64,000 nucleotides of DNA from Mesorhizobium sp. J8 (GCF_016591715.1 NZ_AP024109.1:4216001-4280000); one strand, 5' to 3'. Shown: positions 54,424-62,909, counted from the stretch's first letter. Numbers and translations are program-made. Notes: a model not told the origin generated them from the letters alone.

Positions 54424-55428
54424 TTATTTCTTCAGCTCCAGCCCGACGCCCTTGTTGATGAAGGCCAGCGTGTAGGCCTTCTTGATGTCGAGGCCTGGCT
54501 GCGCGACCTTGGCCTTGACCATCTTGTCGTAAAAACTCTGGATGCGGGCTTCGTTCATCGTGCCGATGCCGAGCTTTTCCGAATCGCCCGAATCGACGAT
54601 GCCGAACTTCTTCAATTGCTCGATCGAGAAGGCGATCTGCTCATCCGTCATGTCGGGATTGTCCTTCTTGATCATGTCGTTGGCGGCCTTGTTGTCGCCA
54701 TAGAGGTACTTGTACCAGCCCTTGGCTGAGCCATCGACGAAGCACTGCACCACCTCTGGCCGCTTGTCGATCGTATCCTGCATCACCTCGATGGTCGTGG
54801 CATAGGTGTCCCAGCCATTGTCGGCAAGCAGGAACTGGTTTGGCATGAAGCCGCCCTGTTTCTGCACCGCGAATGGCTCGGAGGTGACATAGCCCTGCTG
54901 GATCGACTTCTTGTTGGCGATGAAGGGCGCCGGGTTGAACGTATAGGGCACGCGCTTGGCGGCGTCGAAGCCGAGATCGGTGACCATCCATTGGAAGAAG
55001 GTCTGCGCGCCTTCGTCACCCATGATGTACTGGTCGGCCTTCTTGAGATCCTCCCACTTGTCCAACCCTTCCCCCGGATGGGACATGATGACCTGCGGAT
55101 CCTTCTGGAAATCGGCAGCGACGACACGCATCGGAATCCCTTGCTGCACGGCGTCGAAGGCGGAGAGCAGGTTGCCGCCCATGTAGAAATCGATCTTGCC
55201 GGCAAGCAGCATCGGCCGGCCGCTGACCTGCGGGCCGCCCTGCATGATGGTGACGTCGAGACCGCATGCGGCATAGGTGCCGTCGGCAATCGCCTGATAG
55301 TAGCCCCCATGCTCCGGCTCGGCGAGCCAGTTGGTGCCGAACGTAACCTTCTCGTTCGCGGCAGCGCTCAGCGTGCTCGCCGCCAGCAAGGCGATCGAGC
55401 CCGCCAGGATCTTCCTATTTCCGATCAT
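54424..55428 (-). CDS. ABC transporter substrate-binding protein (NMT1/THI5-like)
   Basis: 334 residues from the ATG at MIGNRKIL, behind GAGGGTGAG. Signal peptide 1-21, cleavage near LSAAANE. The mature start VTFGTNWLAEPEHGGYYQAIADGTY resembles NMT1/THI5-type receptors that bind pyrimidine or other N-heterocyclic rings. GGPQVSGRPMLLAGKIDFYMGG is the usual next segment. With a CodA-like deaminase in the operon, an N-heterocycle is the favoured ligand; this is inference. Confidence 0.87.
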   Translation of the reverse strand: MIGNRKILAGSIALLAASTLSAAANEKVTFGTNWLAEPEHGGYYQAIADGTYAACGLDVTIMQGGPQVSGRPMLLAGKIDFYMGGNLLSAFDAVQQGIPMRVVAADFQKDPQVIMSHPGEGLDKWEDLKKADQYIMGDEGAQTFFQWMVTDLGFDAAKRVPYTFNPAPFIANKKSIQQGYVTSEPFAVQKQGGFMPNQFLLADNGWDTYATTIEVMQDTIDKRPEVVQCFVDGSAKGWYKYLYGDNKAANDMIKKDNPDMTDEQIAFSIEQLKKFGIVDSGDSEKLGIGTMNEARIQSFYDKMVKAKVAQPGLDIKKAYTLAFINKGVGLELKK

Positions 55429-55629
55429 AAACTCACCCTCTCTTGGCTCCGGCGCGCAACGCGCTGGGCTCGACACCATTGGTTCAAGAAGCAAGACACA
55501 TGCCACCACCCGGGCCGCCCGCTTGCGCGGCAGTCATTGCCGAGACCGGAAGGGTCATGCTGTACGAAAGGCATCGTGCCCATTTTTTGAACGCCTGTCC
55601 ACAATCGCCCTGGCGGCATGCACCGCATC

Positions 55630-55658
55630 TTGAAGGTTTCATGAATCGAGCCTTAGTC
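55630..55658 (+). promoter_or_regulatory. Candidate promoter of the RidA gene
   Basis: TTGAAG (55630-55635), 17-bp spacer, TTAGTC (55653-55658). The 252-bp gap 55429-55680 separates the divergent ABC operon and must contain both promoters. Nothing else was recognised in it. Confidence 0.35.
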
Positions 55659-55680
55659 TGCGGGCGCACAGGAGAATGCT

Positions 55681-56064
55681 ATGCTGAAATACCTCGCCCC
55701 CAAGACCATCAAGCCGCCCTTCGCGCGCTACAGCCACGGCGTCGAAATACCCGCCGGAAAGCGCCTGGTGCTGTGCTCGGGCCAATTGGGCATCGGGCCC
55801 GACGATTTCGTGCCGGATGATGCCGGCGCGCAGACGGAGCTTTGCTTCAAGAACATCGCCGCGATTCTGAGCGAGGCCGGGCTGACGTTGAACGACACCG
55901 TGCGCATAAACGCCTTCGTCACCGGCCGCGAGCACCTGCAGGCCTATATGGATGTCCGCAACCGGCTCTTTTCCGATCCCGCGCCGGCATCGACACTGAT
56001 GATCGTTTCCGGCTTCGCCCGTCCGGAGTTCAAGGTCGAGGTCGAGGTGCTGGCGGCAGGCTAG
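55681..56064 (+). CDS. RidA (YjgF/UK114) family protein
   Basis: 127 residues with AGGAGAATGCT before the ATG. Family signatures are YSHGVEIPAGKRLVLCSGQLGI at the start and VRINAFVTGREHL in the middle. RidA hydrolyses reactive enamine/imine intermediates; distant members act in degradation of pyrimidines and nitroaromatics. The usual C-terminal Arg that binds the imine (ASTLMIVSGFARPEFKVEVE) is replaced by Met-Ile-Val in the corresponding stretch, so it may be a non-archetypal member. Upstream of the creatininase-family gene on the same strand. Confidence 0.85.
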   Translation: MLKYLAPKTIKPPFARYSHGVEIPAGKRLVLCSGQLGIGPDDFVPDDAGAQTELCFKNIAAILSEAGLTLNDTVRINAFVTGREHLQAYMDVRNRLFSDPAPASTLMIVSGFARPEFKVEVEVLAAG

Positions 56065-56123
56065 CTGCTGCCGCGTACAGTTTTTAGATCTGGCCGGAAG
56101 GCAGACCAATCAGGAGACGAAAA

Positions 56124-56921
56124 GTGACGAAAAGACGTGTGTGGTGGGGCGACTACCGGACGACCGAATATGCCTCCATCGACGCCGAAGCGACCATCGC
56201 CGTGCTGCCGGTGGCCGCGATCGAGCAGCATGGCCCGCATCTTCCGGTCTCGACCGACACCTCGATCATGGTGGGCATGCTGGAGACGGTGATCGCGCGT
56301 CTGCCCGACGATCTCGACATCCGCATCCTGCCGGTCCAGGCGGTCGGCAAGTCGAACGAGCACCTGCATGCGCCAGGAACGCTCACCTTGCCCGCCACCA
56401 CCTTGGTGGACGCCTGGACCGAGCTCGGCCTGTCGGTCGCCCGTGCCGGGGTGAGAAAGCTGATCATCGTCAATTCGCATGGTGGCAATGAAGAGATCAT
56501 GGGCATCATCTCGCGCGAGTTGCGCGTGCGCGCCAAAATGCTGTCGGTGAAGACGAGTTGGCAGCGTTTCGGCCGCCCGGCCGGCATGTATACCGAGCTC
56601 GAGGACCGTCACGGCATCCATGGCGGCGATGTCGAGACCTCGCTGATGCTGCACTTCCGGCCCGACCTCGTCGACATGAGCAAGGCCGACAATTTCGTCT
56701 CCAATGTCGGTCGCGCCGAAAAGGAATTCGCCCTGCTGCGCCACACCGGCACCCACGCCTTCGCCTGGATAGCCAGCGACCTCAACCCCAATGGCGTGGT
56801 CGGCGACGCCTCGATCGCAACGGCCGAGAAGGGCCGCCTGACCGCGGAAATGCAAGCCGACGGTTTTATCAACCTGATCAGGGATGTGCGGAAGGCAAAG
56901 CTTGCGGAGTGGCTGTCGTAG
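56124..56921 (+). CDS. Creatininase-family amidohydrolase
   Basis: 265 residues. Metal-binding signature EQHGPHLPVSTD near residues 33-44 and NSHGGNEE near 118-125; the C-terminal GIHGGDVETSLML is also conserved. The family includes creatininase, mycofactocin peptidase and FAPy deformylase, so creatinine is not assured. Fifty-nine bases after RidA and likely co-transcribed. Divergent from the CodA operon, which supports a common ring-opening pathway. Confidence 0.83.
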   Translation: MTKRRVWWGDYRTTEYASIDAEATIAVLPVAAIEQHGPHLPVSTDTSIMVGMLETVIARLPDDLDIRILPVQAVGKSNEHLHAPGTLTLPATTLVDAWTELGLSVARAGVRKLIIVNSHGGNEEIMGIISRELRVRAKMLSVKTSWQRFGRPAGMYTELEDRHGIHGGDVETSLMLHFRPDLVDMSKADNFVSNVGRAEKEFALLRHTGTHAFAWIASDLNPNGVVGDASIATAEKGRLTAEMQADGFINLIRDVRKAKLAEWLS

Positions 56922-56934
56922 CGGCCGCTTTAGC

Positions 56935-57444
56935 TTAGGCCTCGATCCCCAGTTCGAAGGGGATCCCCTCGAACGCATCGGCGCCTCGGCCGATCGACTC
57001 GATCGCCGTTATCATCCGGCCGTCGCGCTGGAGCAGCATGTCGGCGACCGCGATCAGCCGGGGATTGGGCGTCGCGGTCGGCGAGAGCCAGCGCAGCGTC
57101 CGGGCGAGTTCCATCTCGTCGCGCTTGGGCGCCAGCGCCGCTGCGATGATGTAAGCCGACGCCGTCGAGCGGCTGACGCCGGCGTAGCAATGCACGACCA
57201 GCGGCTTTACCCGATCCCAGCGATAGGCGAAATCGAGCAAGGCCCGCACATGCTCCTCGCCGGGCATCGTCATGCCTTCCTGCGCCGCGGCGATGTCGTG
57301 CATGACGAGATGCAGGTGGTTTTCCGCCAGGATCGAGGCCGGCCGGGTCACTTCGGTGCCCGCGGCAAGCAGGGACAGCAAGCGCTCGGCGCCAGTCCTT
57401 GCGACGGTTTCGTCGACTTTCGACAGCGAACAGACATGGATCAT
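56935..57444 (-). CDS. Tyrosine-phosphatase-family protein
   Basis: 169 residues. The PTP loop HCYAGVSRS has Cys86 and Arg92 in the correct HCX5R spacing, and Asp50 (MHDIA) is the probable general acid. The segment PTATPNPRLIAVAD is common in alphaproteobacterial members of this dual-specificity-like family. Overlaps the upstream threonine-phosphate decarboxylase gene by four bases (ATGA). This coupling hints at a cobalamin-related small-molecule phosphatase rather than a signalling role, but no direct evidence exists. Confidence 0.82.
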   Translation of the reverse strand: MIHVCSLSKVDETVARTGAERLLSLLAAGTEVTRPASILAENHLHLVMHDIAAAQEGMTMPGEEHVRALLDFAYRWDRVKPLVVHCYAGVSRSTASAYIIAAALAPKRDEMELARTLRWLSPTATPNPRLIAVADMLLQRDGRMITAIESIGRGADAFEGIPFELGIEA

Positions 57445-58496
57445 CGTCCGAACTCCTCCGGCGCATCCTCGCGCCGCGCGGCCCAGGCGGCAAGGGCGCC
57501 CTCAAGGCGCTGCCAATCCGCTTCGTCGCCCGGCAGACCGATGCGCAAGACCTGCGGCCGCTCCGCAAAATGGCGGACCAGCACGCCGCTAGAGCCCAGT
57601 GCCGAAAACAGGCTTGGAGCCTCGGCAAACGACAAGTAGCGGAACAGGCTGGTGCCGCCGGCGACCGGAACATCAAATCGGCCAAGCAAGGCGTCGAGCC
57701 GCCCGGCATCCCGCGCCAGGCCCTGCCGCATATCGGCCTGCCATTTCGTATCCGACAAGGCTCGGATGCCGTATTCCAGCGCCGGACCAGCCACCGCCCA
57801 GGGTCCGAGCTGCGCATCCAGCCGCTCGGCGGTCAGTTGATCGGCGAGCGCGAAGCCGAGCCGAACGCCGGCAAGGCCGAAGAACTTGCCGAACGAGCGC
57901 AGCACGACAATGCCGCCCTCCCCGACATCTTCCGCCAGGCTGTGCTCGATTGGGCCGACGTCCATGAAGGCTTCGTCGATCACGAGCAGCCCGCCCTTGG
58001 CGCGAAGCCGCGCCGCTAGGTCGAGCAGGCGCGCTTTTTCGATCACCCGCCCGTCCGGATTGTTGGGATTGACCAGCACCGCGAGGTCCGCCTCGGCCAG
58101 CGCATCGAAATCGCTGACTTCCGCGACCGCATGGCCGGCGATAGCCGCGGCGCGAGCGTGTTCGGCATAGGTCGGGGCGAGTACCAGCGCCTTGCCGGGC
58201 CGCAGCAGCGAAGCCACGCGCGGCAGCAGAATCTGGGTGCCGGGCCCAGCCACGATATGGAAGGCCGACGGCGCGCCATAGGCTCCAGCCGCAATTTCGG
58301 CCAATTCGCGCAGTTGTCCTGCCTCCGGCAATCGGGTCAGGGCGGTAGCGGGCAGTTCGAAAAGCGGATAGGAGTGCGGGTTGATACCTGTCGAGAGGTC
58401 CAGGAAAGGTTGTGGCGCATGAGGAAAAAGCGCGCTTGCCCGGCCAAGGCTGCCGCCATGATCAACCGCCGCGATCGCGCCGCTTAGAAGCTTCAT
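57441..58496 (-). CDS. cobD: Threonine-phosphate decarboxylase (CobC in Pseudomonas nomenclature)
   Basis: 351 residues. PLP enzyme that makes aminopropanol phosphate for the cobalamin nucleotide loop. HGGSL near the start, LDLSTGINP, VNPNNPDGR and the PLP-lysine region RSFGKFFGLAGVRLG are the signatures of the HisC-like CobC/CobD family. AGGA precedes the ATG. Its start codon overlaps the start codon of the divergent cbiB gene (CATG). The symbol follows the enteric/RefSeq usage. Confidence 0.9.
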   Translation of the reverse strand: MKLLSGAIAAVDHGGSLGRASALFPHAPQPFLDLSTGINPHSYPLFELPATALTRLPEAGQLRELAEIAAGAYGAPSAFHIVAGPGTQILLPRVASLLRPGKALVLAPTYAEHARAAAIAGHAVAEVSDFDALAEADLAVLVNPNNPDGRVIEKARLLDLAARLRAKGGLLVIDEAFMDVGPIEHSLAEDVGEGGIVVLRSFGKFFGLAGVRLGFALADQLTAERLDAQLGPWAVAGPALEYGIRALSDTKWQADMRQGLARDAGRLDALLGRFDVPVAGGTSLFRYLSFAEAPSLFSALGSSGVLVRHFAERPQVLRIGLPGDEADWQRLEGALAAWAARREDAPEEFGR

Positions 58497-59484
58497 GTCC
58501 GTCCTGATCGCTTTCCTGTCACTCGCCGTCGAACGCGCCCTCGGCTATCCGGACTGGCTGTTCAACGCCATCGGCCACCCGGTAAGCTGGATCGGCAGGC
58601 TGATATCCTTTCTCGATCGCCGGCTCAACCGCGCCACCGATTCCGACGAATTGCGTCGCCGCCGCGGCGTCCAGGCCTTGCTCATCATTCTGCTGGTGCC
58701 TGGCCTCGTCGGCCTTGCGCTGCATGTTCTGCTCTGGCTGATCTTTCCCACCGGCCTGGTGTTCGCTGCCATCCTCGGCTCCACGCTGCTGTCGCAGAAA
58801 AGCCTCGCCGAGCATGTCGAGGACGTCGCCGACGCGCTGGAGACCGGCGGCCTGACGCTCGGCCGCATCGCCGTTTCGCGCATTGTCGGCCGTGATCCGG
58901 AAAAGTTGGACAAGGCGGGTGTCGCCCGCGCGGCGATCGAAAGCCTGGCCGAGAATTTCTCCGACGGCATCGTCGCGCCCGCCTTCTGGACCGGCGTCGG
59001 CGGGCTTGGCGGAGGTGCTGCCTACAAGGCCGCCAACACTGCCGATTCGATGATCGGCCACAAGACGCCGAAATACGAAGCCTTTGGCCGTGCGGCCGCT
59101 CGTTTCGACGACCTGGTCAACCTGCCCGCATCGCGGCTGACCGGCCTGCTGATCGTGCTGGCGGCATTTCTTGTATCCGGCGCCGATCCGCGCGCCGCCT
59201 GGCATGTCATGCGCCGCGACGCCGGGAAGCACCGCTCGCCCAATGCCGGCTGGCCGGAAGCCGCGATGGCCGGCGCGCTCGGCCTTTCGCTCGCTGGGCC
59301 GCGCAGCTATGGCGGCGAGGTCGTCGAGGACGCCTTCATGGGCGAAGGCGGCCGCCGCGAGGCAGAGAGCACCGACATCCGCCAAGCGTTGAAGCTCTAT
59401 CGCATGGCGGACTGGCTGCTGCTTGGCCTGTTCGCGATCGTCTCGGCGATGGTGATCTACCTGACCATCTTGATCGGCGGCTAA
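58495..59484 (+). CDS. cbiB: Adenosylcobinamide-phosphate synthase (CbiB; CobD in Pseudomonas nomenclature)
   Basis: 329 residues, four to five membrane helices. It attaches aminopropanol (phosphate) to adenosylcobyric acid. Signatures are the first-helix LERALGYPDW-type start, HPVSWIGRLI, the central VARAAIESLAENFSDGIVAPAFW, and KAANTADSMIGHKTPKYEAFG. The ATG overlaps the cobD start on the other strand, leaving no room for a separate upstream region; only a weak AGAAG is seen before it. Confidence 0.93.
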   Translation: MSVLIAFLSLAVERALGYPDWLFNAIGHPVSWIGRLISFLDRRLNRATDSDELRRRRGVQALLIILLVPGLVGLALHVLLWLIFPTGLVFAAILGSTLLSQKSLAEHVEDVADALETGGLTLGRIAVSRIVGRDPEKLDKAGVARAAIESLAENFSDGIVAPAFWTGVGGLGGGAAYKAANTADSMIGHKTPKYEAFGRAAARFDDLVNLPASRLTGLLIVLAAFLVSGADPRAAWHVMRRDAGKHRSPNAGWPEAAMAGALGLSLAGPRSYGGEVVEDAFMGEGGRREAESTDIRQALKLYRMADWLLLGLFAIVSAMVIYLTILIGG

Positions 59485-59486
59485 GG

Positions 59487-59631
59487 AAGGTGTGTTGAGA
59501 TTCAGGTCAGGCCGAGTCGAAAACGGTGGCTTCAGAGAACCGGAGCGGAGCGTACTTAAAGTACGTGAGCACCGGAAGCGCAGGAAGCCGCCGTTTGCAG
59601 GCCGGCCCCACCTGAATATCGACACACCTTA
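59487..59631. repeat. Long palindromic element, copy C
   Basis: Left AAGGTGTGTTGAGATTCAGG, right CCTGAATATCGACACACCTT. Centre GAGAACCGGAGCGGAGCGTAC-TTAAA-GTACGTGAGCACCGGAAGC. Fills the gap between convergent cbiB and cobO, and its last bases form the TAA stop of cobO. Confidence 0.85.
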
Positions 59632-60258
59632 GAATTCGATTCCTTGCTGCGCCTTCACGCCGGCGGCGAAATGGTGCTTGGTCAGCCCCATCTCGGTGAC
59701 GAGATCGGCCGCCTCGACGAGCAGCGGCTTGGCGTTGCGGCCGGTGACGATGACATGCAAATCGTCTCGGCGCGCCATCAGCCCCGCGACCACTTTCTCC
59801 AGATCGAGATAGTCGTAGCGCAGCGCGATGTTGAGCTCGTCGAGCACGACCAGGCTGATCGATGGATCGGCCATCAGCTCCAGCGCCTTGGCCCAGGCGG
59901 CCTCGGCGGCGGCGATATCGCGCTTGAGGTCCTGCGTCTCCCAGGTGAACCCCTCGCCCATCGCATGCCAGACGACGCGGTCGCCAAAGGCTGCAAAGGC
60001 GTCCTTCTCGCCGGTATGCCATTTGCCCTTGATGAACTGGACGACGCCGACCCGCTTGCCGTAGCCCAGCATCCTGAGCGCCAGGCCGAACGCGGCCGTT
60101 GTCTTGCCCTTGCCCGGTCCGGTGTTGACGATCAGCAGCCCTTTCTCGATCGTCTTGCCGGCCACCTCGGCATCCTGCACGGCCTTCCGCTTGGCCATCT
60201 TGGCGCGATGACGCTCGGCGTCCCCCTCGCTAATCATCTTGTCCTCGATCTCAGCCAT
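59629..60258 (-). CDS. cobO: Cob(I)yrinic acid a,c-diamide adenosyltransferase
   Basis: 209 residues. It transfers the adenosyl group from ATP to cob(I)alamin precursors. P-loop NTGPGKGKTTAA is at about 45-56, and VVLDELNIALRYDYL and VIVTGRNAKP are CobO/BtuR signatures. The stop codon is inside a palindromic repeat. It follows cobU by one base, giving a cobU-cobO transcript. Confidence 0.94.
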   Translation of the reverse strand: MAEIEDKMISEGDAERHRAKMAKRKAVQDAEVAGKTIEKGLLIVNTGPGKGKTTAAFGLALRMLGYGKRVGVVQFIKGKWHTGEKDAFAAFGDRVVWHAMGEGFTWETQDLKRDIAAAEAAWAKALELMADPSISLVVLDELNIALRYDYLDLEKVVAGLMARRDDLHVIVTGRNAKPLLVEAADLVTEMGLTKHHFAAGVKAQQGIEF

Positions 60259-60259
60259 G

Positions 60260-60805
60260 TCATTTCACCTTGAGCGGCAGCCCTGCCACCATCATGAGAA
60301 CGCTGTCGGCCGTCGCCGCGACCTGCTGGTTGAGCCGGCCGGCGGCATCGCGGAAGCGGCGCGCCAAAGCGTTATCGGGCACGATGCCCAGCCCGACCTC
60401 GTTGGAAACCACGAACCAAGGCCCGCGCGGCCGTGACAGCGCGTCCTTGAGCCGCTGGCACTCGGCTTCGACATCATGTTCGGCCAGCATGTGATTGGTG
60501 AGCCACAAAGTCAGGCAGTCGATCAGCACAGGTTCGTGGTTTGGCAAGCTCTCGATTGCGCCGACCAAATCGAGCGGCGCATCGACGGTGACCCAGCCTT
60601 CGCCGCGCCGCGACCGGTGCAGCGCGATGCGCTCGCGCATCTCGTCGTCATAAGCCTGTGCCGTGGCGATGTAGGTCCAGGGCGATGGGTTCGCGGTCGT
60701 CAGCTTCTCGGCATAGGAACTTTTGCCCGAGCGGGCACCGCCCAGGACGAAGGTCAGTTTCCGATCGGAAGCTCTGTTGCCGCTCGCCGCTGTCGCGCCG
60801 GTCAT
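60260..60805 (-). CDS. cobU: Adenosylcobinamide kinase / adenosylcobinamide-phosphate guanylyltransferase
   Basis: 181 residues from ATG; a GTG four codons upstream is possible. P-loop VLGGARSGKSSYAE at about 20-33, then TYIATAQAYDDEMRERIALHRSRR with the guanylated His, and VVSNEVGLGIVPDN. Bifunctional in nucleotide-loop assembly. No B12 riboswitch was recognised in the 122 bases before it. Confidence 0.93.
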   Translation of the reverse strand: MTGATAASGNRASDRKLTFVLGGARSGKSSYAEKLTTANPSPWTYIATAQAYDDEMRERIALHRSRRGEGWVTVDAPLDLVGAIESLPNHEPVLIDCLTLWLTNHMLAEHDVEAECQRLKDALSRPRGPWFVVSNEVGLGIVPDNALARRFRDAAGRLNQQVAATADSVLMMVAGLPLKVK

Positions 60806-60927
60806 TCCTGCCTTCACCTTGGATGAACATCGTCGTGGCCATCAGCCCGACGGCGCGACTTTAGGCACAAGCCCTCCTGCCGGCAAACCAAATTCCGCCA
60901 CCGCTCGGCGCGATTGCGGCACGACTG

Positions 60928-61614
60928 CTACGAGCCGGCGATCCGGGCGGCGACCAGCTGCTGCAACCGCCATAGATGCGTATCGTGGATGCCGCGCTGC
61001 TCCAGGTTTTTCACCGTGTTGTAGAGATAATCGACGCCCGAACCCCAGTGGCCGCAGGATGTCGCCAGCCTCTCGACGATCTCCTCCTCGCTCAACGGAC
61101 CGGCATAGGTGGTTCCGTGCCGGTTGATGACGAAGGCCAGTGCCCTCAGCGGACCGCCATCGCTCGTCATATTGAGCAGGCGCGGATGGTAGCTGGTCGG
61201 CTTCAGCGTCACCTCCCGCCGCAGCAACCTGTCGAGTTGCTCGCGCCGGTCGCCGTCGCCGAGTCGAAAGGCGACGCCCCTGCACTGTCCGCCGCGATCC
61301 AGCGCCATCATCAGGCCCGGGCTTTCCTTGGTGCCGCGCCAGCGCGTCATCTTCATGCAAAAGGACCTGTGCCAGCCGCGCAGCACGGCCACCCGCTCCT
61401 CGACATGCTCGATCTCCGGCTTCCAAATCAGGGAGCCGTAGCCAAACAGCCAGAGCGGTTCGTTGGCGGGAAGCTGAGCCTCCAGCATACGCGCCATTGC
61501 GTCATAATCCGCGTCATCCAGATGCGCGGCGTCGGGATCGGGCCCGCTGTCCTCTACAATGCGGAAGCAGCGGGCGACCAATTCCTCGGTGAGCGACATG
61601 GTTCTTGGCAGCAT
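60928..61614 (-). CDS. Gamma-glutamylcyclotransferase, ChaC type
   Basis: 228 residues from ATG; a second ATG five codons later is possible. The substrate loop LFGYGSLIWKP (about 57-67) is the family hallmark, with WHRSFCMKM and the later NRHGTTYAGPLSEEEIVE helping. The family cleaves glutathione or gamma-glutamyl peptides to 5-oxoproline. Stands alone, divergent from the Rieske gene. The usual catalytic Glu would lie in the KESPGLMMALDRG or following strand; not verified. Confidence 0.84.
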   Translation of the reverse strand: MLPRTMSLTEELVARCFRIVEDSGPDPDAAHLDDADYDAMARMLEAQLPANEPLWLFGYGSLIWKPEIEHVEERVAVLRGWHRSFCMKMTRWRGTKESPGLMMALDRGGQCRGVAFRLGDGDRREQLDRLLRREVTLKPTSYHPRLLNMTSDGGPLRALAFVINRHGTTYAGPLSEEEIVERLATSCGHWGSGVDYLYNTVKNLEQRGIHDTHLWRLQQLVAARIAGS

Positions 61615-61718
61615 GGACGCGACCTTAAGGTTCCTGCGCCGGCGCTACAATCCGCGGGGCCGGCAATTGACAACAGCTTTGCCGGGGTGTCGGCTGGTCG
61701 TCAGCAAAGGAGAAGCCG

Positions 61719-62909
61719 ATGCAGCCCAATCCGAGCGAACGCGATCCTTACAACGGCCTGACCAGCCTCCAGCCGACCTTGCCGTCGGTCGCCTATTGGG
61801 ATGCCGATTCATACCGGCGAGATCTCGACGCCATTTGGTACCGAAGCTGGCTGATGGTCTGCCGCGAGGCCGACATTGCCGAACCCCTCGCCTTCCGCAC
61901 GGTGCGCATCGGCAGCCAGGAGATCGTCGTGCTGTGCGACGAGACCGGCGCCCTGCGCGCCTTCCACAACACCTGCCGGCATCGCGGTTCACAGCTTTGC
62001 CAGGAAAGCGCCGGGCGGCTGAAAGCCAGGCTGCTCACCTGCCCCTACCATGCCTGGTCCTATTCGCTGCGCGGCGATCTCGTGCGCGTGCCGTCGAAGT
62101 CTTTGCCCGAGGGCTTCGACAAGGCCGATTATCCGCTCTACCGCATGGCGCTCTCGGTCTGGCGCGGCTTCGTCTTCGTCAACCTCGCCGAGGAACCCGA
62201 AGATTCGACGGAGAACTTCTTCGATCAGGCCTCCGGCGATCTATCCAACTGGCCGCTGGAAACCCTCGTCACCGGCCACCGGCTCACCAAGGTTATGAAC
62301 TGCAACTGGAAGATCTTCTGGGAAAACTTCAACGAATGCCTGCACTGCCCGGGTGTGCACAAGGACCTGTCGCGACTGGTACCGATCTATGGCCGCGGCC
62401 TGATGGCAAGGCATGACGATCCCGAATGGGCGCGCCACGCCGACAATGACGATCCGGAATTCTCCGGCCGCCTGCGCGCCGGCGCCGAGACATGGTCGCG
62501 GGATGGCCATGTCCATGGTCCCGTCTTTTCCGGCCTGACTCCGGCCGAACGCGCCGCCGGCCAGACTTATGCCACCTCGCTACCCTCTATGTTCATCGTG
62601 GGGCACGTCGACTACATGCGCACCGTGCGGCTCGCCCCGCTCGGCCCCGAGCAGACCGAGCTCACCGCCGAATGGCTGTTCGCGCCGGACGCGCTGGGAA
62701 AGACCGACATAGACAACATCGTCGCCTTCGGCACCCAGGTGCTGGAGGAAGACGCCGCGATCTGCGAGGTCAACCAGAAGGGGCTCCGCTCGATGCGCCA
62801 TCGAGCCGGTGTCCTGATGCCGGAGGAATACGATTTGCACCGCTTCCACGATTGGGTGCGCGGGTGCCACACGGCCTTTAAAACGCCTTCGGCAGATAGC
62901 GCCAGGTGA
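61719..62909 (+). CDS. Rieske non-heme iron oxygenase alpha subunit, quaternary-amine (GbcA/Stc2/CntA) type
   Basis: 396 residues behind AAAGGAG. Rieske cluster ligands Cys86-X-His88 (CRHRG) and Cys108-X2-His111 (CPYHAW). The mononuclear iron site is NECLHCPGVH with His209 and His214, and the bridging position is Glu206, not the Asp of ring dioxygenases. From recollection, a bridging Glu and this NWKIFWENFNECLHC context characterise monooxygenases that demethylate glycine betaine, stachydrine or carnitine. No reductase subunit is adjacent. The 3' end overlaps the convergent MFS gene. Confidence 0.84.
   Translation: MQPNPSERDPYNGLTSLQPTLPSVAYWDADSYRRDLDAIWYRSWLMVCREADIAEPLAFRTVRIGSQEIVVLCDETGALRAFHNTCRHRGSQLCQESAGRLKARLLTCPYHAWSYSLRGDLVRVPSKSLPEGFDKADYPLYRMALSVWRGFVFVNLAEEPEDSTENFFDQASGDLSNWPLETLVTGHRLTKVMNCNWKIFWENFNECLHCPGVHKDLSRLVPIYGRGLMARHDDPEWARHADNDDPEFSGRLRAGAETWSRDGHVHGPVFSGLTPAERAAGQTYATSLPSMFIVGHVDYMRTVRLAPLGPEQTELTAEWLFAPDALGKTDIDNIVAFGTQVLEEDAAICEVNQKGLRSMRHRAGVLMPEEYDLHRFHDWVRGCHTAFKTPSADSAR

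Noticed and set aside
60806..60930. Possible cobalamin riboswitch before cobU
   Set aside because: I looked for the B12 box and the other conserved aptamer segments on the minus strand and found none convincing.
61667..61690. TTGACA upstream of the Rieske gene as a promoter
   Set aside because: No plausible -10 at the correct spacing (TCGGCT only).
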